A DNA stretch of 64,000 nucleotides from Gordionus sp. m RMFG-2023 (taxonomy: Eukaryota > Nematomorpha > Gordioida > Chordodea > Parachordodidae): assembly GCF_954871325.1 (NCBI RefSeq), contig NC_088775.1, forward strand, positions 11,633,561 through 11,697,560, read 5' to 3'. This document shows positions 1 through 11,515 of this stretch, one piece after another. The translations under genes and the position numbers were made by a program. The notes under the pieces are model-generated. The model was not told the origin of the DNA and did not search any database. It worked only from the letters and a program-made list of their open reading frames with translations. The stretch's first letter is position 1. Every line of letters begins with the position of its first letter.

Positions 1-218
1 ATATCATCTTCATGGTGAGTATTGGTTGCATTTATATTTCGACTGACAGTTGATGCGAGATTAAGAGAAAAAAATTTCTAGCACATAACCAACAACAAGG
101 TCAAAAATTAATGTCCCATTTTATTTAAGTTTTTTTTTATCACATATCAAAAAAATTTTATTTCCCATTGTTCAATAACAATATCTCATAATAAAAAAAA
201 TATTTTTGGTAATATTTA

Positions 219-300
219 CAGGGTAAATTAATATAATAAAAGCAAAAAATTAAAAAGATTTAACCATATGTTTTTTTATTTTTATATAATACTCAAAAAA
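219..300. repeat. Left terminal inverted repeat of the Tc1/mariner-like element
   Basis: This 82-bp imperfect repeat starts CAGGGTAAATTAATATAATA and pairs with 1740-1821 read on the opposite strand. The match runs through the whole arm, ending in a shared TAATACTYAAAAAA block. The preceding TA is the presumed target site duplication. Confidence 0.88.
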
Positions 301-438
301 TTGACAAAACAGATTTAAAAAATGCATTAAAATATAAAAAATTGGATCATTTGATTTTCGTTTTTTCTTTATGTATTCCGATTTTCTATATTCCTTTAAA
401 ATATATTTTAATATAAATTATATTTTTATAAATTTACC

Positions 439-1601
439 TTAATCTAATGGTTTTCCTCGATAACCACTCTCCAAATGTTGATGCATCTTATTATAATAAC
501 TTGAAAAGTCATAAGGAATAGTAAATTCATTAAGAATTGATGTTACATTATGAACGATTTCGTTTCTTATATTTGATCGGGGATTGATTGACCTATATTT
601 GTTTTTTAATACCCCAAAGAAATTTTCTATTGGATTTAGTTGCGGCGAATAGGGTGGCAAATATTCTATTCGCTCTTTAAAACTATCAATGAGGTGGCTT
701 TTCTAAATAGATGCATTGTCCATAACAATAACTGCATCACTTGGTATGATATTAATTAGTTCTATCATATATTCTCGAAATAGTAGGCTATTATAAGCTC
801 CCTCAATGAGATAAAGTAACACACCTTCGATTTCCATAGTACATAATATACTTAAATTTTTACCCTTAGATGGTGGGACTTTAACAGTTGGCGTAACATT
901 GTATGGTGCCCAGGCGTGAACAGGTACAACATGTAAATTTATGCCTGTCTCGTCTAGAAAAATATTTTTTCTCTGGCAATATTTAATATTTTTATACAAT
1001 AAATTTGTCGTATATTGATTGTGCCCGGTGTGTTCCTCCTATCAGGTTCCTTTCCTGCACGTTTTTTAGACCATCCTATTTTTTTTAATATATTTCCTTA
1101 TAGTTCCTTTATTTCTAGGAAATTCTGGAGGTAAATTTTCTTTAATACCTTTAATAGTTAATGTATTGTTCGCCATTAAAAGTTCCATAATTTTTCTTTC
1201 TATATATTGAATGTGTATTTTTTTTCTTGCCTCGCTTTCCAAACACATATTATTTCAAAGGGTCTCCGATGATTTCGGGAAATGTTTCGCGCCTTATTAA
1301 TAAACGATAAAGACATATCTAAATACTTAGCGATATCTTGCATTTGCTCCTTCTCAGGTACAGATAATAATTTTTTTACTATATCTATTTTTTCATTATT
1401 CCACTTTTTATATTTCCTTTTTGGAATTACATTTGCTGGATCAATAATAGAATCACCACTTAAAGAGGGAGAATTGATAGTATGGAAATTATTTGTAGCA
1501 GATATATTAGGTATTGAATTAGAATAAACAGGATCAGGATTTGATGTAAATGAATTTGTATTATTTGTGTTACTATATAAAATTTGTCGTATATTAAACA
1601 T
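439..1601 (-). pseudogene. Broken DDE transposase of the Tc1/mariner-IS630 type
   Basis: The protein would bind the inverted ends and cut and rejoin the transposon. The N-terminal part (about 1601-1250) has a helix-turn-helix-like block with KYLDMSLSFINKARN. It continues in another frame at 1248-1066 with a second small helical block, then in the 999-439 frame with the catalytic core. The first aspartate is in FLDETG (near 950), the second in VMDN (718-720) and the glutamate in NPIE (625-627). Thirty codons separate the last two, one of them a stop at 703-705. At least one frameshift lies near 1250, another stop is at 1066, and the frame is lost between 1066 and 999. The family is clear; the gene is dead. 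Confidence 0.87.
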
Positions 1602-1739
1602 TTGAAAAAAATATTAAACTGTATTTTAAAAAAAAATTAAAGTTTATAAAAATCATATATGCAAAAAGATTACATTAAAATTTTACCATATGTATTTTAG
1701 TAGTGTTTGTTTTGTTATATATTAATGAATCGTCATTTA

Positions 1740-1821
1740 TTTTTTAAGTATTATGTAAAAATAAAGACACATATTGTTTCATTCTTTTAACTTTTTGTTT
1801 TAATTATAACAAATTACCCTG
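1740..1821. repeat. Right terminal inverted repeat of the Tc1/mariner-like element
   Basis: On the minus strand it starts CAGGGTAATTTGTTATAATT and mirrors the left arm at 219-300 with scattered substitutions. The following TA completes the duplicated target dinucleotide. Confidence 0.88.
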
Positions 1822-2245
1822 TATTTTTACTCCTTTTGTTATTTTAATTATTTTTGCAAAGAAAATAATTTTATATGGATGAGTTTTAATTTAATCGTCA
1901 ATATGTATAAATGTGTTCCTTAAATGGATAACATTTTAATAAAAAAAATTTCTTTTATTGTACATTCCAATCAAAATGTCATACGATGCCATAAAATTAA
2001 ATTTTCAATTCTTTAATTTAATATACAGTCTTCTCTATTGTTAAGAAAATAAGATTTTTATTTACACATTAACATTTATCAAAAATCTGTTATTGATATT
2101 ACTTCAAGACAATATAACATTTAACTATATAAATTCAAAACATTTTCTATTACTCCTTTTTGTCTATAAAATGGATACAAAGCAACATATTCAATGATAC
2201 AAAATTACTTTGATAAATTCAAATAAAAATTTTTTTATAAAATTT
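1822..2245. other. AT-rich stretch with no recognised feature
   Basis: The stretch is almost entirely A/T with no open reading frame of note, no clear repeat partner and no recognisable promoter. It separates the DNA transposon from the retroelement fossil. Confidence 0.5.
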
Positions 2246-2500
2246 CTTTGATTTATGGTGGGTTTAAGAATACCCGTTTTAAGATCTCTGGGTAATGTGT
2301 TCTTTACTATATATATTTTATATTTTCGTACAAAGAAAGTGTGTCTGAACACGAATCTGTAAGTGATCATCTTTGATCTATTGTGGGTTTAAGAATACCC
2401 GTTTTTAAGATCTTCGGTTTATATGATTTTTTATACCTATTTTATATTTTCATACCCAAAATAAAAATGGTGTCTAATCACGAATCCTTAAATGATCATT
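2246..2500. repeat. Two direct copies of a unit of about 125 bp
   Basis: CTTTGATTTATGGTGGGTTT at 2246 recurs as CTTTGATCTATTGTGGGTTT at 2371. The shared stretch continues through AAGAATACCCGTTTT and AAGATCT to a TGTCT...CACGAATC...GATCAT block. It sits next to the integrase end of the gypsy-like fossil and may belong to its terminal or untranslated region, which is inference. Confidence 0.7.
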
Positions 2501-5500
2501 ATGTCTCATCATTATAACCACATTTTACAGAGTTACTTGGCTTTGTCCACAATTTTTTATTATGGCCTTTCCCCCATTTTTTATGTTTGCTATCAAACAA
2601 ACGGGTCCAAACCTTCCCACTAGAAACTTTATATGTATATTATCTAGAGGTAAAATATTAACAACGCCTTTTTGTTTTAAACAATCTAAGGGCACTTTCG
2701 TTCTTCCACCTAAAAATAATTCTACAGGTGTTATCCCCTCTATATTTCGAGAATTGAGTTAATAAAACTGAGACATGTAAGCCTCATCTTTATGTTTTCC
2801 AGCCTTTTTAATCCAATTTTTAACAATTGCTACCATCCTCTCAGCTTGTCCATTAATTTATAAAAAAATTGAAAAAAAATGTCCGTGGTGGATGATTGTC
2901 CAATGTGAGGCTAGAGCTGTAATTCCTTCTAAATTACGGGGTAAAATTATTGATCTATTACATGCCGGACATCAGGGTTGGGATAAAATGAATTGGGCTC
3001 CTGAATATGTATGGTGGCCTGGTATGAGCCATGATATTGAAAAAATTACAAGGAAATGTGTTCCATGTAATACCTATGCCTCTATGCCCCGTAAAAATAG
3101 GGCAGATTTGGCCAAAATCAAGGAAACCATGGTAACGTCTCTACATCGGTTTCTTCGATCTAGACAAAAAAATCGTAATTTTTTGGTGGGTAAATTCTTA
3201 TTCAAAATGGATAGAATATGCAGAAGTGCATGGTTATACCATAAAAATTATTGTTAAAAAATTACGAGAGTTATATGCTCGATATGGTTTACCCGATACG
3301 AGAGTATCTGATGGAGGTCCAGCCTTCATCAGTGAGGATTTAAAAAAAGTTTTGTGCTGAGTCACAGACAAAATATATTCTTGCTCTTTTAAAGTATTGA
3401 ATTTAAGGTTTTCCCAATTAGTAAGACTACCTTTTATTTAACATATGTGATAAAGAACAAATTAATGCCGCCTTTTTTATTCACTATTTTATTTGAAAGT
3501 CAAGATCCTCTTCACTGGATCCCAACCTAGATAAAATATCGGGCAAACAATTTTATTTGCCTTGAAGATATCTAATTTCTACGTTGAAACTTCCCACTAA
3601 TAACAACCAACGTTGTAATCTGGGAGATAACATTAATTCATTATTATCCTTTTTGAATAAATGAATTAATGGTTTATTATCGGTATAAATATAAAAAAAA
3701 TTCCAATTAAATATTCCCGACATTTGGTTAAACCAAAAATGACGGCTAATGCCTTTTGTTCAATAATCGAATATCGCGTTTCCACTGCTAGGAAAACTCT
3801 AGAAAAAAATAAAATTGGCCTTTCTACATCAATTAAATGTAATAAGGCGCCTCCAACACCTTTGTTAGATGCATCAACAGCTAATATGATTTCAAAATCA
3901 TTGTTAAAACATACTAAAATCGGTTCTTCTCTAATTTTCTGTTTTAACATTTCAAATGCCATTTATTGTTCCTTGGCCCATTCAAAATGAACTCCCTTTT
4001 GTAATAATTTATACAAAGGTACAGCAATTTTTGCAAAATCATCTAAAAATCTATGATAATAATTTATCATACCTAAAAATGATTGCAATTTTGCTTTATT
4101 GGTGGGCGGCTTCATATTTGCTTTATTTTTTAAATTTTTATCAAAAAGTTTCACCTCCATTCCATTTATTTGATGTCCTAAGTAGATAACTTCTGTTATC
4201 CCAAGAACACTTTTTTCTTTACTGGCCCTCAGATCTTTATCGCGAATTCGGTTGAAAATATTCCAAACGTTGATTATGTTGTTCTGGTGTTACACCAGTA
4301 ACCAACACATCATCCATATAATAAAAAACTCAAGGCCTTGGAAAATGATGCCATAGTACGCTGAAAAATCTGCGCTGACACACTTAATCCAAATGGTAGC
4401 CTACAAAAGGCAAATAAACCTTTGGGAGTCGTTATAGTATACAATTTTTGAATTTCTTCTTTTAAAGGTAACTGTAAATATGCAGAAGAAAAATCAACTT
4501 TGGAAAAATATTTGGCACCCTTTAAATTGGCCAAAATTTCTTCAATCGTAGCCAATGGATATTTTACCCTCATTACCCATCTATTTAGGGTTACACAAAA
4601 ATCAGCACATAGCCTTAATTTCCCATTTGATTTTTAACAAGCAATGGTGTGGCCCACTCACTATATTCAATTGGAATAATGATGCCATCTTTAACCCAGT
4701 GATCTAATTTCATCGATTTCCTTTTTCTACTCAAAAGGAAACCTTCGGCAAGCCTAAAAAATAGGAGAAAACCCCTCTTTAAGTTTAACGTCAAATTGAT
4801 AATCATTTAAACGTCCTAACTTTTCTTCAAACATTATACCATATTTTTTAGCCAAAATAGGTATAGCATGATTAATTTTATTTAATTCAATGGTTTCACA
4901 ATTTATCAATTGATTTTTATCAATTTCACTATTTATTTTAGAGTTATTTGATTCTGCCATTACTTTTTCGGGAGATTCAATAAAATTTATTAATGACAAG
5001 CGTGTTTCCTTCGTTCATTAAATTATACATTTCTTTTTCTTGAAGTTTATTTCGGATGCTATCTGCGATTAATTTTCTTTCAGCTATATCCTTAGCCAAT
5101 TTGCTATCAATAATGAAAAAAATCCCAATAATTATTATGGGGTCCAATTTGGTAATCCAATCCCACCCCATAATAGTCTCCACATTTTTTCCTACTATCC
5201 ATAAATCCAAACTTATGGTAGTAACATTGAAAATAGCATCCCATTGAGTTTTACCTAAAACTTCAATTTCAGAACCATCAAACTGTTTTAAACACATGTT
5301 TTCTTTCATAATAATGCCATTAGGACAATATTTACAAAATTTTCTTGAGACATTATTGAAATTCTCGCTCCAGTGTCAAACAGCATATCAATGTACCTAC
5401 GGTCAATTCTTAATTTAACCCTAGGACATTGACATGGTCGACTTATTCTTTCAGTCATTAAAATTTCACAGGTTTTAATCGGCTGATTACTATTTATTCA

Positions 5501-6780
5501 ATCTAAAATATCAATTTCATTAGAATCTAAATTTTGGCATAAATTTAACTCGGAATTTAGAGGCTCTTTACTAATATTGCTATATTTTTTTATAATATCA
5601 CTAGGATATTTTTCCCACTGGATATTTTCCCATTTAAAATCATTATAATCCTTTTTATTCACTATTAACTATAACCACCTGTTTTAACTTACTTTTATGA
5701 TAAAATAAATTTCTATTAAAATCATTCAATTTACCAGAATTATATCTCATTTTACCATTATTATATACTTTCTTAAAATTTTTGTTTCGCTGTATTTTAA
5801 CTTGCTATATGATTAAATTTGCTATCATATAGTCAGTGTAAATCACAATTTATAGCTATATGCCCCATTTTTTTACACTTAAAACACCCATCCTGATTTG
5901 ATTGCAATGCATCAAATTTATTTATATTGAGGCCTGAAATTTTTCTCACGTTGGAATTTTCTAATACAAATTATTATAACGGAAAACCCATTCGAAAATT
6001 CTGTTCTTTTACAATGCACATTTCAGCTTTATGACCCTTGTAACCGCAACGATTACAAACCATTTCAGAAACAGTTCTATCCTTTGGAAATAAAACTTTT
6101 TCCATTAGAAACAATTTTATCACCAAATTGTTTTTTATCACATTGATTAGCCATATTCATCTATTTAGATATATCACTATATATACCTTTGATTGATTCT
6201 TTTATTTCTTTTAATTCCTGAAGGACCACCACTAATCTCTCCACACTTTCTTGAATATTATGAGAATTATTTGACACCACAATGTCTTTTTTCAAATCAA
6301 TATATACGTTTGTCGCTACAAAATAATAATACTGTCACTAACGAATTATTTACATCAAATTTATCAATATTTTTATACAACATTTGATAACTAATATCCT
6401 GATACCAGGAAATCTTATCTAGGCTATGCTCAATATTAAAATTAAGCATAAAGCCCATCTCATTATATGAAAATTTATCTTACTTTAAAATTGCCGTGAA
6501 AAAAAATTTTGTCTTTTTTGCTACATAAAACCGAATTAATCTAAAAATTTTATCCTACAAAATTTTAAATTATTTTACGGATTAATTCAAAACTATTTAT
6601 GAATACAAATTGCGTTGTGTATAAAAAAATTTTCTTTTACCTTTAAATTGTTCTTGAATTCCTTTCCATTGTGAACTGTGTCACTTTAAATTGTCCTCAA
6701 AATTTTATCCAATGTGAACTGTCACCCAAAAAAAATTTTTTATATGCTTTAACCCCGAATGCGAAAAATCCTGGTGGTTA
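2250..6780 (-). mobile_element. Ty3/gypsy-type LTR retroelement fossil, broken
   Basis: Parts recognised, in family order, are two CCHC zinc knuckles of a nucleocapsid (about 5840-6060), an aspartic protease with the D-T-G-A signature (near 5350-5400), a reverse transcriptase (about 4250-4830), an RNase H (about 3660-3970) and an integrase with zinc-binding and core parts (about 2560-3360). The PR-RT-RH-IN order is that of Ty3/gypsy elements. Most parts read on the minus strand, but not all lie on the same strand, so the copy has been rearranged as well as mutated. I estimate more than ten breaks. No convincing pair of long terminal repeats was found, so the outer limits are approximate. It looks old. 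Confidence 0.8.
6642..6725. repeat. Two tandem copies of a 43-bp unit
   Basis: TTTAAATTGTTCTTGAATTC...GTGAACTGTGTCAC at 6642-6683 is followed directly by a diverged copy, TTTAAATTGTCCTCAAAATT...GTGAACTGTCAC, at 6685-6725. It lies near the nucleocapsid end of the gypsy-type fossil and may be part of its leader. Confidence 0.6.
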
Positions 6781-7095
6781 CGGTAACCAATAAAAAAAAT
6801 GTTAATATTAGGAATTTAGAATAAATGCTTAAATCCAAACTATATATATAAAAAAAAAAATATACGCAATAATTAAGCCTTTATTTTATTAATATCAAAA
6901 TTATATTTTCCATAAATTATATATAAAAATCCTTTCAAAAGTTAACAATTTTTTATATCTAAAAAAACCATTATAATAAATTAATTTTTCATTTTTTCTT
7001 CTTTTTTTAAAATCCATCAGTTTTTTTTAATTCTTGATTTACATTTTATAAAAACAATACTTTCATAATTAAACAAATATTAATATAAAACTAGG

Positions 7096-7302
7096 ACAGT
7101 AGCTTTCTGAAAACAGAAGCAGCATTATTAATTCGGTTTGCAAAGATGCGGAACAAAAATTGCAGTCTGAATGGTCCTGTTATGCTAGATAAGGCTAGAA
7201 TTTACAGCAAAAAATTTGTTGAAGGTAGTTTTAAATTTTATAAATATCTGCAATTTTTAAAATTCTAGATGGCTGCAAAGATTTAGGAAAAGTCAAAGTA
7301 TT
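7096..7302 (+). pseudogene. Pogo/Tigger (Tc5-type, CENP-B-like) transposase DNA-binding fragment
   Basis: One stretch reads FLKTEAALLIRFAKMRNKN followed by SLNGPVMLDKARIYSKKFVEG. A little further on, SRWLQRFRKSQSI appears. This matches the layout of the CENP-B/Tc5 helix-turn-helix of pogo-like transposases: an L-x-x-W/F-F helix, then (S/N)GP-x-x-x-x-KA, then S-x-x-WL-x-x-F-x-x-x-x-x-I. No DDE catalytic domain was found nearby, so it is a relic of the N-terminal half only. A domesticated host gene derived from such a transposase is possible but less likely, because the frame is not continuous. Confidence 0.55.
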
Positions 7303-7504
7303 AATTTTATACAATCTTCAATGAAAGGGGGAGTGCAACTCAGCGTTTATTTTTTTAAATAATATAATTTCTAGAATTTCTAGAAAGGTATAATAGTGCA
7401 GAAAGTAATGATGTGAGTGTTGTTATGGAAAAGATACTTGAAGCTGATAAGCAAAGCTATGAATGGATATGACATCTTTATCCAGTGCTGTAAATATTTC
7501 CAAA

Positions 7505-7860
7505 AAAATAGAACGCGTTCGTATTAAACGTTCATTGGCAAAAATCGAATGGCGTACACGTTCAAAGTTCACCTTAAAAAAGGAACACGTTCACCGTTCA
7601 GAATTTTCTAATATTTTAAAAATTTAATTTAATATAAATAAATACCATATTTACAATATTAAAAGTTTAAGTCAATAAAATTTTCTTATTAATTTTTAAT
7701 ATATAAATTTAATATTTTTTTGTTTTCAAATAAATAAAATAAGAAGATTTTCTAAAATTAAACGAACGTACGTAACGAATGTGTTTATCAAAAAAAAAGA
7801 ACATGTTCAGTTCAAAGTTCGACAAAAATAAAAGGAACGTCGTTCATGATTTTTTTCAAA
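7505..7860. repeat. GAACG/CGTTC-rich dispersed repeat, MITE-like
   Basis: Both ends of an AT-rich core carry clusters of CGTTC and GAACG words (CGCGTTCGTATTAAACGTTC on the left; GGAACGTCGTTCATG on the right), giving imperfect inverted ends. The design is that of a short non-autonomous DNA transposon. No target duplication could be fixed. Confidence 0.45.
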
Positions 7861-9003
7861 AGTTACAACATTGAGTGTGCATATGCAAACTTGAAGGACT
7901 ATGAATAATTAAGGCTAGAAGTCATTGCAGAAACAATTACATTAAAACATTAATCGCAAATTATTTCAAATCATTTAATTAATTTTATAGAAATTATTTA
8001 TCTGTTCATATGTTCAATATAATTAAGGAAAAATAAAATATTATGTGTGTAGAATAAGGAACAATATTTTAACTTTTCAATTAATAATAAATTAAATATA
8101 ATTGTGTTCCCAAAAAGGAATTATAATTATATCAAAAAATCATTTGTAATAAGCCAGATTTTTGTGAATAGATTTAAAACTTATAGATTAATGGCGAAAA
8201 ATGGCCGTTGTGGTAGTCAATATTGTGGTATAAAATAGGAAGTTTTAAAAATTTTTGTATGTTTAAATTTAACTCCACTGTTTTTTGCTGAGTATCGGGA
8301 TAGAATCTTTTTGCTTATGTTTGTGTTAGTGGATAGATATTTATCTTAGATAAAAATAAGGTTATGTCTAGGGAGTGATGAAATGAGAATTATGGATATG
8401 AAATGTATAAAATGAAGAATTGACAAATTAAATATAAAGAATAATGTGATAAAATAAAAATTGGCAAATCTCAGATGTGATAGTTAGGATAAAAAATGAG
8501 TAAGTTAGATATTTAACATGTGCTAAAGATGGATTAAAAGTCAAGAATGGGTCATGAATATTTCATATTTTTAAAAGAAGAATAATGTTAAAAGTTTATA
8601 TATATACATGTATAATAATTGTATATAGGTAAGGTAAAAAAATTAATAAAAATATTTTGATTTGTAAATGTGGATTTATATATATCTATAAAGGGTAATT
8701 GATAGAGGCATTAGATAATATTAAAATATTCTTCATTTTTTAAAAATTTTGGAAGTAAGAAATGAATGGAGTCGGACATTTTATATTAACTTAAGATCCA
8801 AGAAAAGGAGGAAAGTAGTCCATCATATAATAAAAGGTCTCATGTGAATATTAGGATCAGAAATTTTGTGTTTAATATCTGAAATTTAAGATTATGACAG
8901 GTAAGGAAGAAGTGTTTCTGGGATAATGTTAAAGGGAAATAATAAGAAATATATTAAGATATAATTTAAAAAACATTTGATTGACTTATTTATTGTAAAT
9001 ATT
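7861..9003. other. AT-rich stretch with no recognised gene
   Basis: Purine-rich, AT-rich DNA without a usable open frame, splice-framed exon or clear repeat pair was seen here. Nothing is supported. Confidence 0.5.
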
Positions 9004-9330
9004 CTGTCCAATCAACTACAATGATGCTGAATTAATGATATCAAGCCTAAGATAGAATGATCATGACTAACCAATAATGCTTTGGATCAGGCTATGACCT
9101 GTCCAATCAACTACAATGATGCTGGATTAATGACATCAAGCCTAAGATAATGATCAAGACTGACCATAATCAAGCTATGACTCACTAACCTTTAAGATTT
9201 AATGACAACAGTACTATGTTAATCAAGCTATGACTCACTAACAGTTAAGATTTAAAGATAATCAACAGTGCAATTTCAATCAAGCTATCTACTAATCATT
9301 AAGATGTAATGACAATCAATACCAATAGCA
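9004..9330. repeat. Composite tandem repeat with units of about 95 bp and 51-58 bp
   Basis: CTGTCCAATCAACTACAATG at 9004 recurs at 9099, giving a 95-bp unit that includes ATGATGCTG and ATCAAGCCTAAGATA. It is followed by three shorter units starting AATCAAGCTATGACTCACTA near 9168, 9219 and, diverged, 9277. The words ATCAAGC and AATGACA recur in both unit types, so the array probably grew from one ancestral unit. Confidence 0.75.
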
Positions 9331-11515
9331 CAATGACAATATATATGGCCATGAAAAAGAATATGGAGCTTTTTGGAACAGAAAAAGAAAATCTAAAAAA
9401 AAATAATAATTTTTGTAATTTTTAGATCATTTATCGAATTTATGTAGACATTTACTGGATTATATATATATGCTTATTCTTCACCCTAGTTTGATTTCTT
9501 ATAAAAGGAGGGCGTGGTTGTAATTCTGGATTTGTAATTGACATTTATGGACGTTTTGTCAATATATTTTCTAGAAGTGGATTATTTTGATTTTTAATTA
9601 TTGTCTGTCAGACATTTTTTTAGTAAGTTATTGTTATGGAATTTATTAAGATTAAATTATTATGGTATGTGACAATTAAAATTGTCGATACTTCTATAGA
9701 AAAGATAGAATTTTCTACCGTAGTGGTTAATAATCTATTCTTTACTATCAGATATAGTGAAGAACAATCGTTACTGACCGTATCTTTAGTGATCAACACC
9801 TTGGGATCTCCCTAATAAAAAATCTTTAAGAAGACGGCCTCTACATTTGATATAAAGAGGAAATAATTCATCTTCCACTAATGACATTCAATGGTGGGGC
9901 CACTCAAATTTTAACATCGGACAATAGTTTACATTTCCGAAGGGATGCCAGTAAACATGTTGTCAACTAAAGGAATTGAGGAGCCAATCTTTTTACCCAC
10001 CTGCAACAACGACAATCATTTATTATTCCACTAAGGAAACATTTTGGCTGCAAATCAGGCAAAGATTTATATCTTTTTGACATCGTTTCCGAGGTGTCAA
10101 AAGATTCTATGATACATGGTTAGAAAAAGCTATTTATCATCAGCCATGTCTCCTAATCATCAAACGGCAATGATATATGATTGATATAAAAACTTTGCTC
10201 ATTCTCTAATCAGTCTGTATCTACATGATAGAAAAAGGGGAGGGGGAGCCATTTGCCTCCATATATATTTCGGGTGGTATGGGGGTAGACTCCTAAATGC
10301 TAAGTAAAAAAATAGCTAAGAAGTAGAGAGTATGAGGGTAGATCAATTTTATCTTTCACGTAGACACTACCCTCAGTATTCCCTATACAATTCTGTGCAT
10401 CCAACTGTTATCTTCGTTGAATTAGCTATATGTTCGAATCAGAAATTAACGGGAGCTATCTTTATCCGAAATTTTTCCTTTATTAATAATAAATAGTTTT
10501 CAGTTGAATCTTAAATTTGGTGAAAGATTTTACTTTATCACTGTATTCTCCGTGTTTACGGAGATACTAATTTACATTTAATTCTAAATATTTGATGGGT
10601 ATTCGTAATTTTGTCCTATATCGAAAATTGCAATATCTGAGTGGTAAATTATCTAAGTATACATTTCGCTTAATAAACTAGCATTACAACAGCGAGACCC
10701 CATATATTAAAATGGAAGATCCAAAAGAAGGGCTGTCACTTTAATTTTAGGAAAATGGTGTATCATTTATTATTATTTTACATATTTGCTAAACAGGTAC
10801 ATCTATAAGGATTTTGATCACATTTTCCAATGTTGCGTTTTAGTGTATGTTCTTAATTATTATGTCGAATTTGATCAGAGCTTAGAATAAAGAATTGCCA
10901 AAACCTTATTTTAACTTCGCCGCAAGCGTATATTAAATCAAGAGTATGCATTCTTGACCAAAAAGGGTTCTGTTTTCGGTCCCGTTTATGAATTCTTAAA
11001 AAGGGTTTATGGTTCCAGTTACTATGATTTAAAAGGAGTTGTAGGTTAATCACACACTCATATTAATTTCACGACTATTATATTTGATTTTATTTGATGA
11101 ACTGCCAACAAATAAACACATTCTTTAGTTCGTCATATCGATATTGCCTCATTCCATAGTTGTCTTTTAGGGAATTATCTTAAAGATTATTGCGGCTCGA
11201 ATCAAAATTAATCTTTTGATACTTTGCAACATCTACAGATGGGCTTCGGAACAAAGGTATGCTAAATCTCTGCTTATGCACTTGTCATCGTTTCTGCCCA
11301 TGCAAGCAATAATAGTAATTTTCAAAAAAGGACTTCATTAACGATTTTGAAGGATAATAACTCAACTCAATAAATTTTGAATTTAAGAATTTTTGTATTT
11401 GGAAGAAATATATCTAAAATTAAACAAGTATCTGAGTAAGGAGTTTATTGGAGGTTAGAGAGATGTGAGTTAGGGTTAATTAAAGATATGAGAGATATGG
11501 GTTAAAAAGAGTTGT
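9331..11515. other. Intergenic stretch without a recognised gene
   Basis: Some blocks (about 9780-10250 and 11150-11330) are less AT-rich and look as if they once held coding or repeat sequence, but no family could be recognised in any frame. A 66-codon open frame on the minus strand near 10.9-11.05 kb has no recognisable domain. Confidence 0.4.

Larger units (their letters stand above)
219..1821 (-). mobile_element. Tc1/mariner-IS630 superfamily DNA transposon, non-functional
   Basis: The element is bounded by long inverted repeats that start CAGGGTAA and are flanked on both sides by TA (217-218 and 1822-1823). This is the target duplication expected of the Tc1/mariner-IS630 superfamily. 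It is 1603 bp long and carries one transposase gene on the minus strand, interrupted by stops and frame changes, so it cannot move by itself. The catalytic blocks FLDETG, VMDN and PYSPQLNPIE are all visible. Superfamily assignment is firm; the clade within it is not. Confidence 0.9.

Noticed and set aside
1001-1595. A 16-bp direct repeat, AAATTTGTCGTATATT, at 1001-1016 and 1580-1595 inside the Tc1/mariner-like element
   Set aside because: It is too short and AT-rich to show a duplication, and the flanking sequences do not match.
6765-6800. A stretch that could be read as a TGG-starting primer binding site for the gypsy-type fossil
   Set aside because: No LTR pair was found to place it next to, and short TGG words are common, so it was not annotated.
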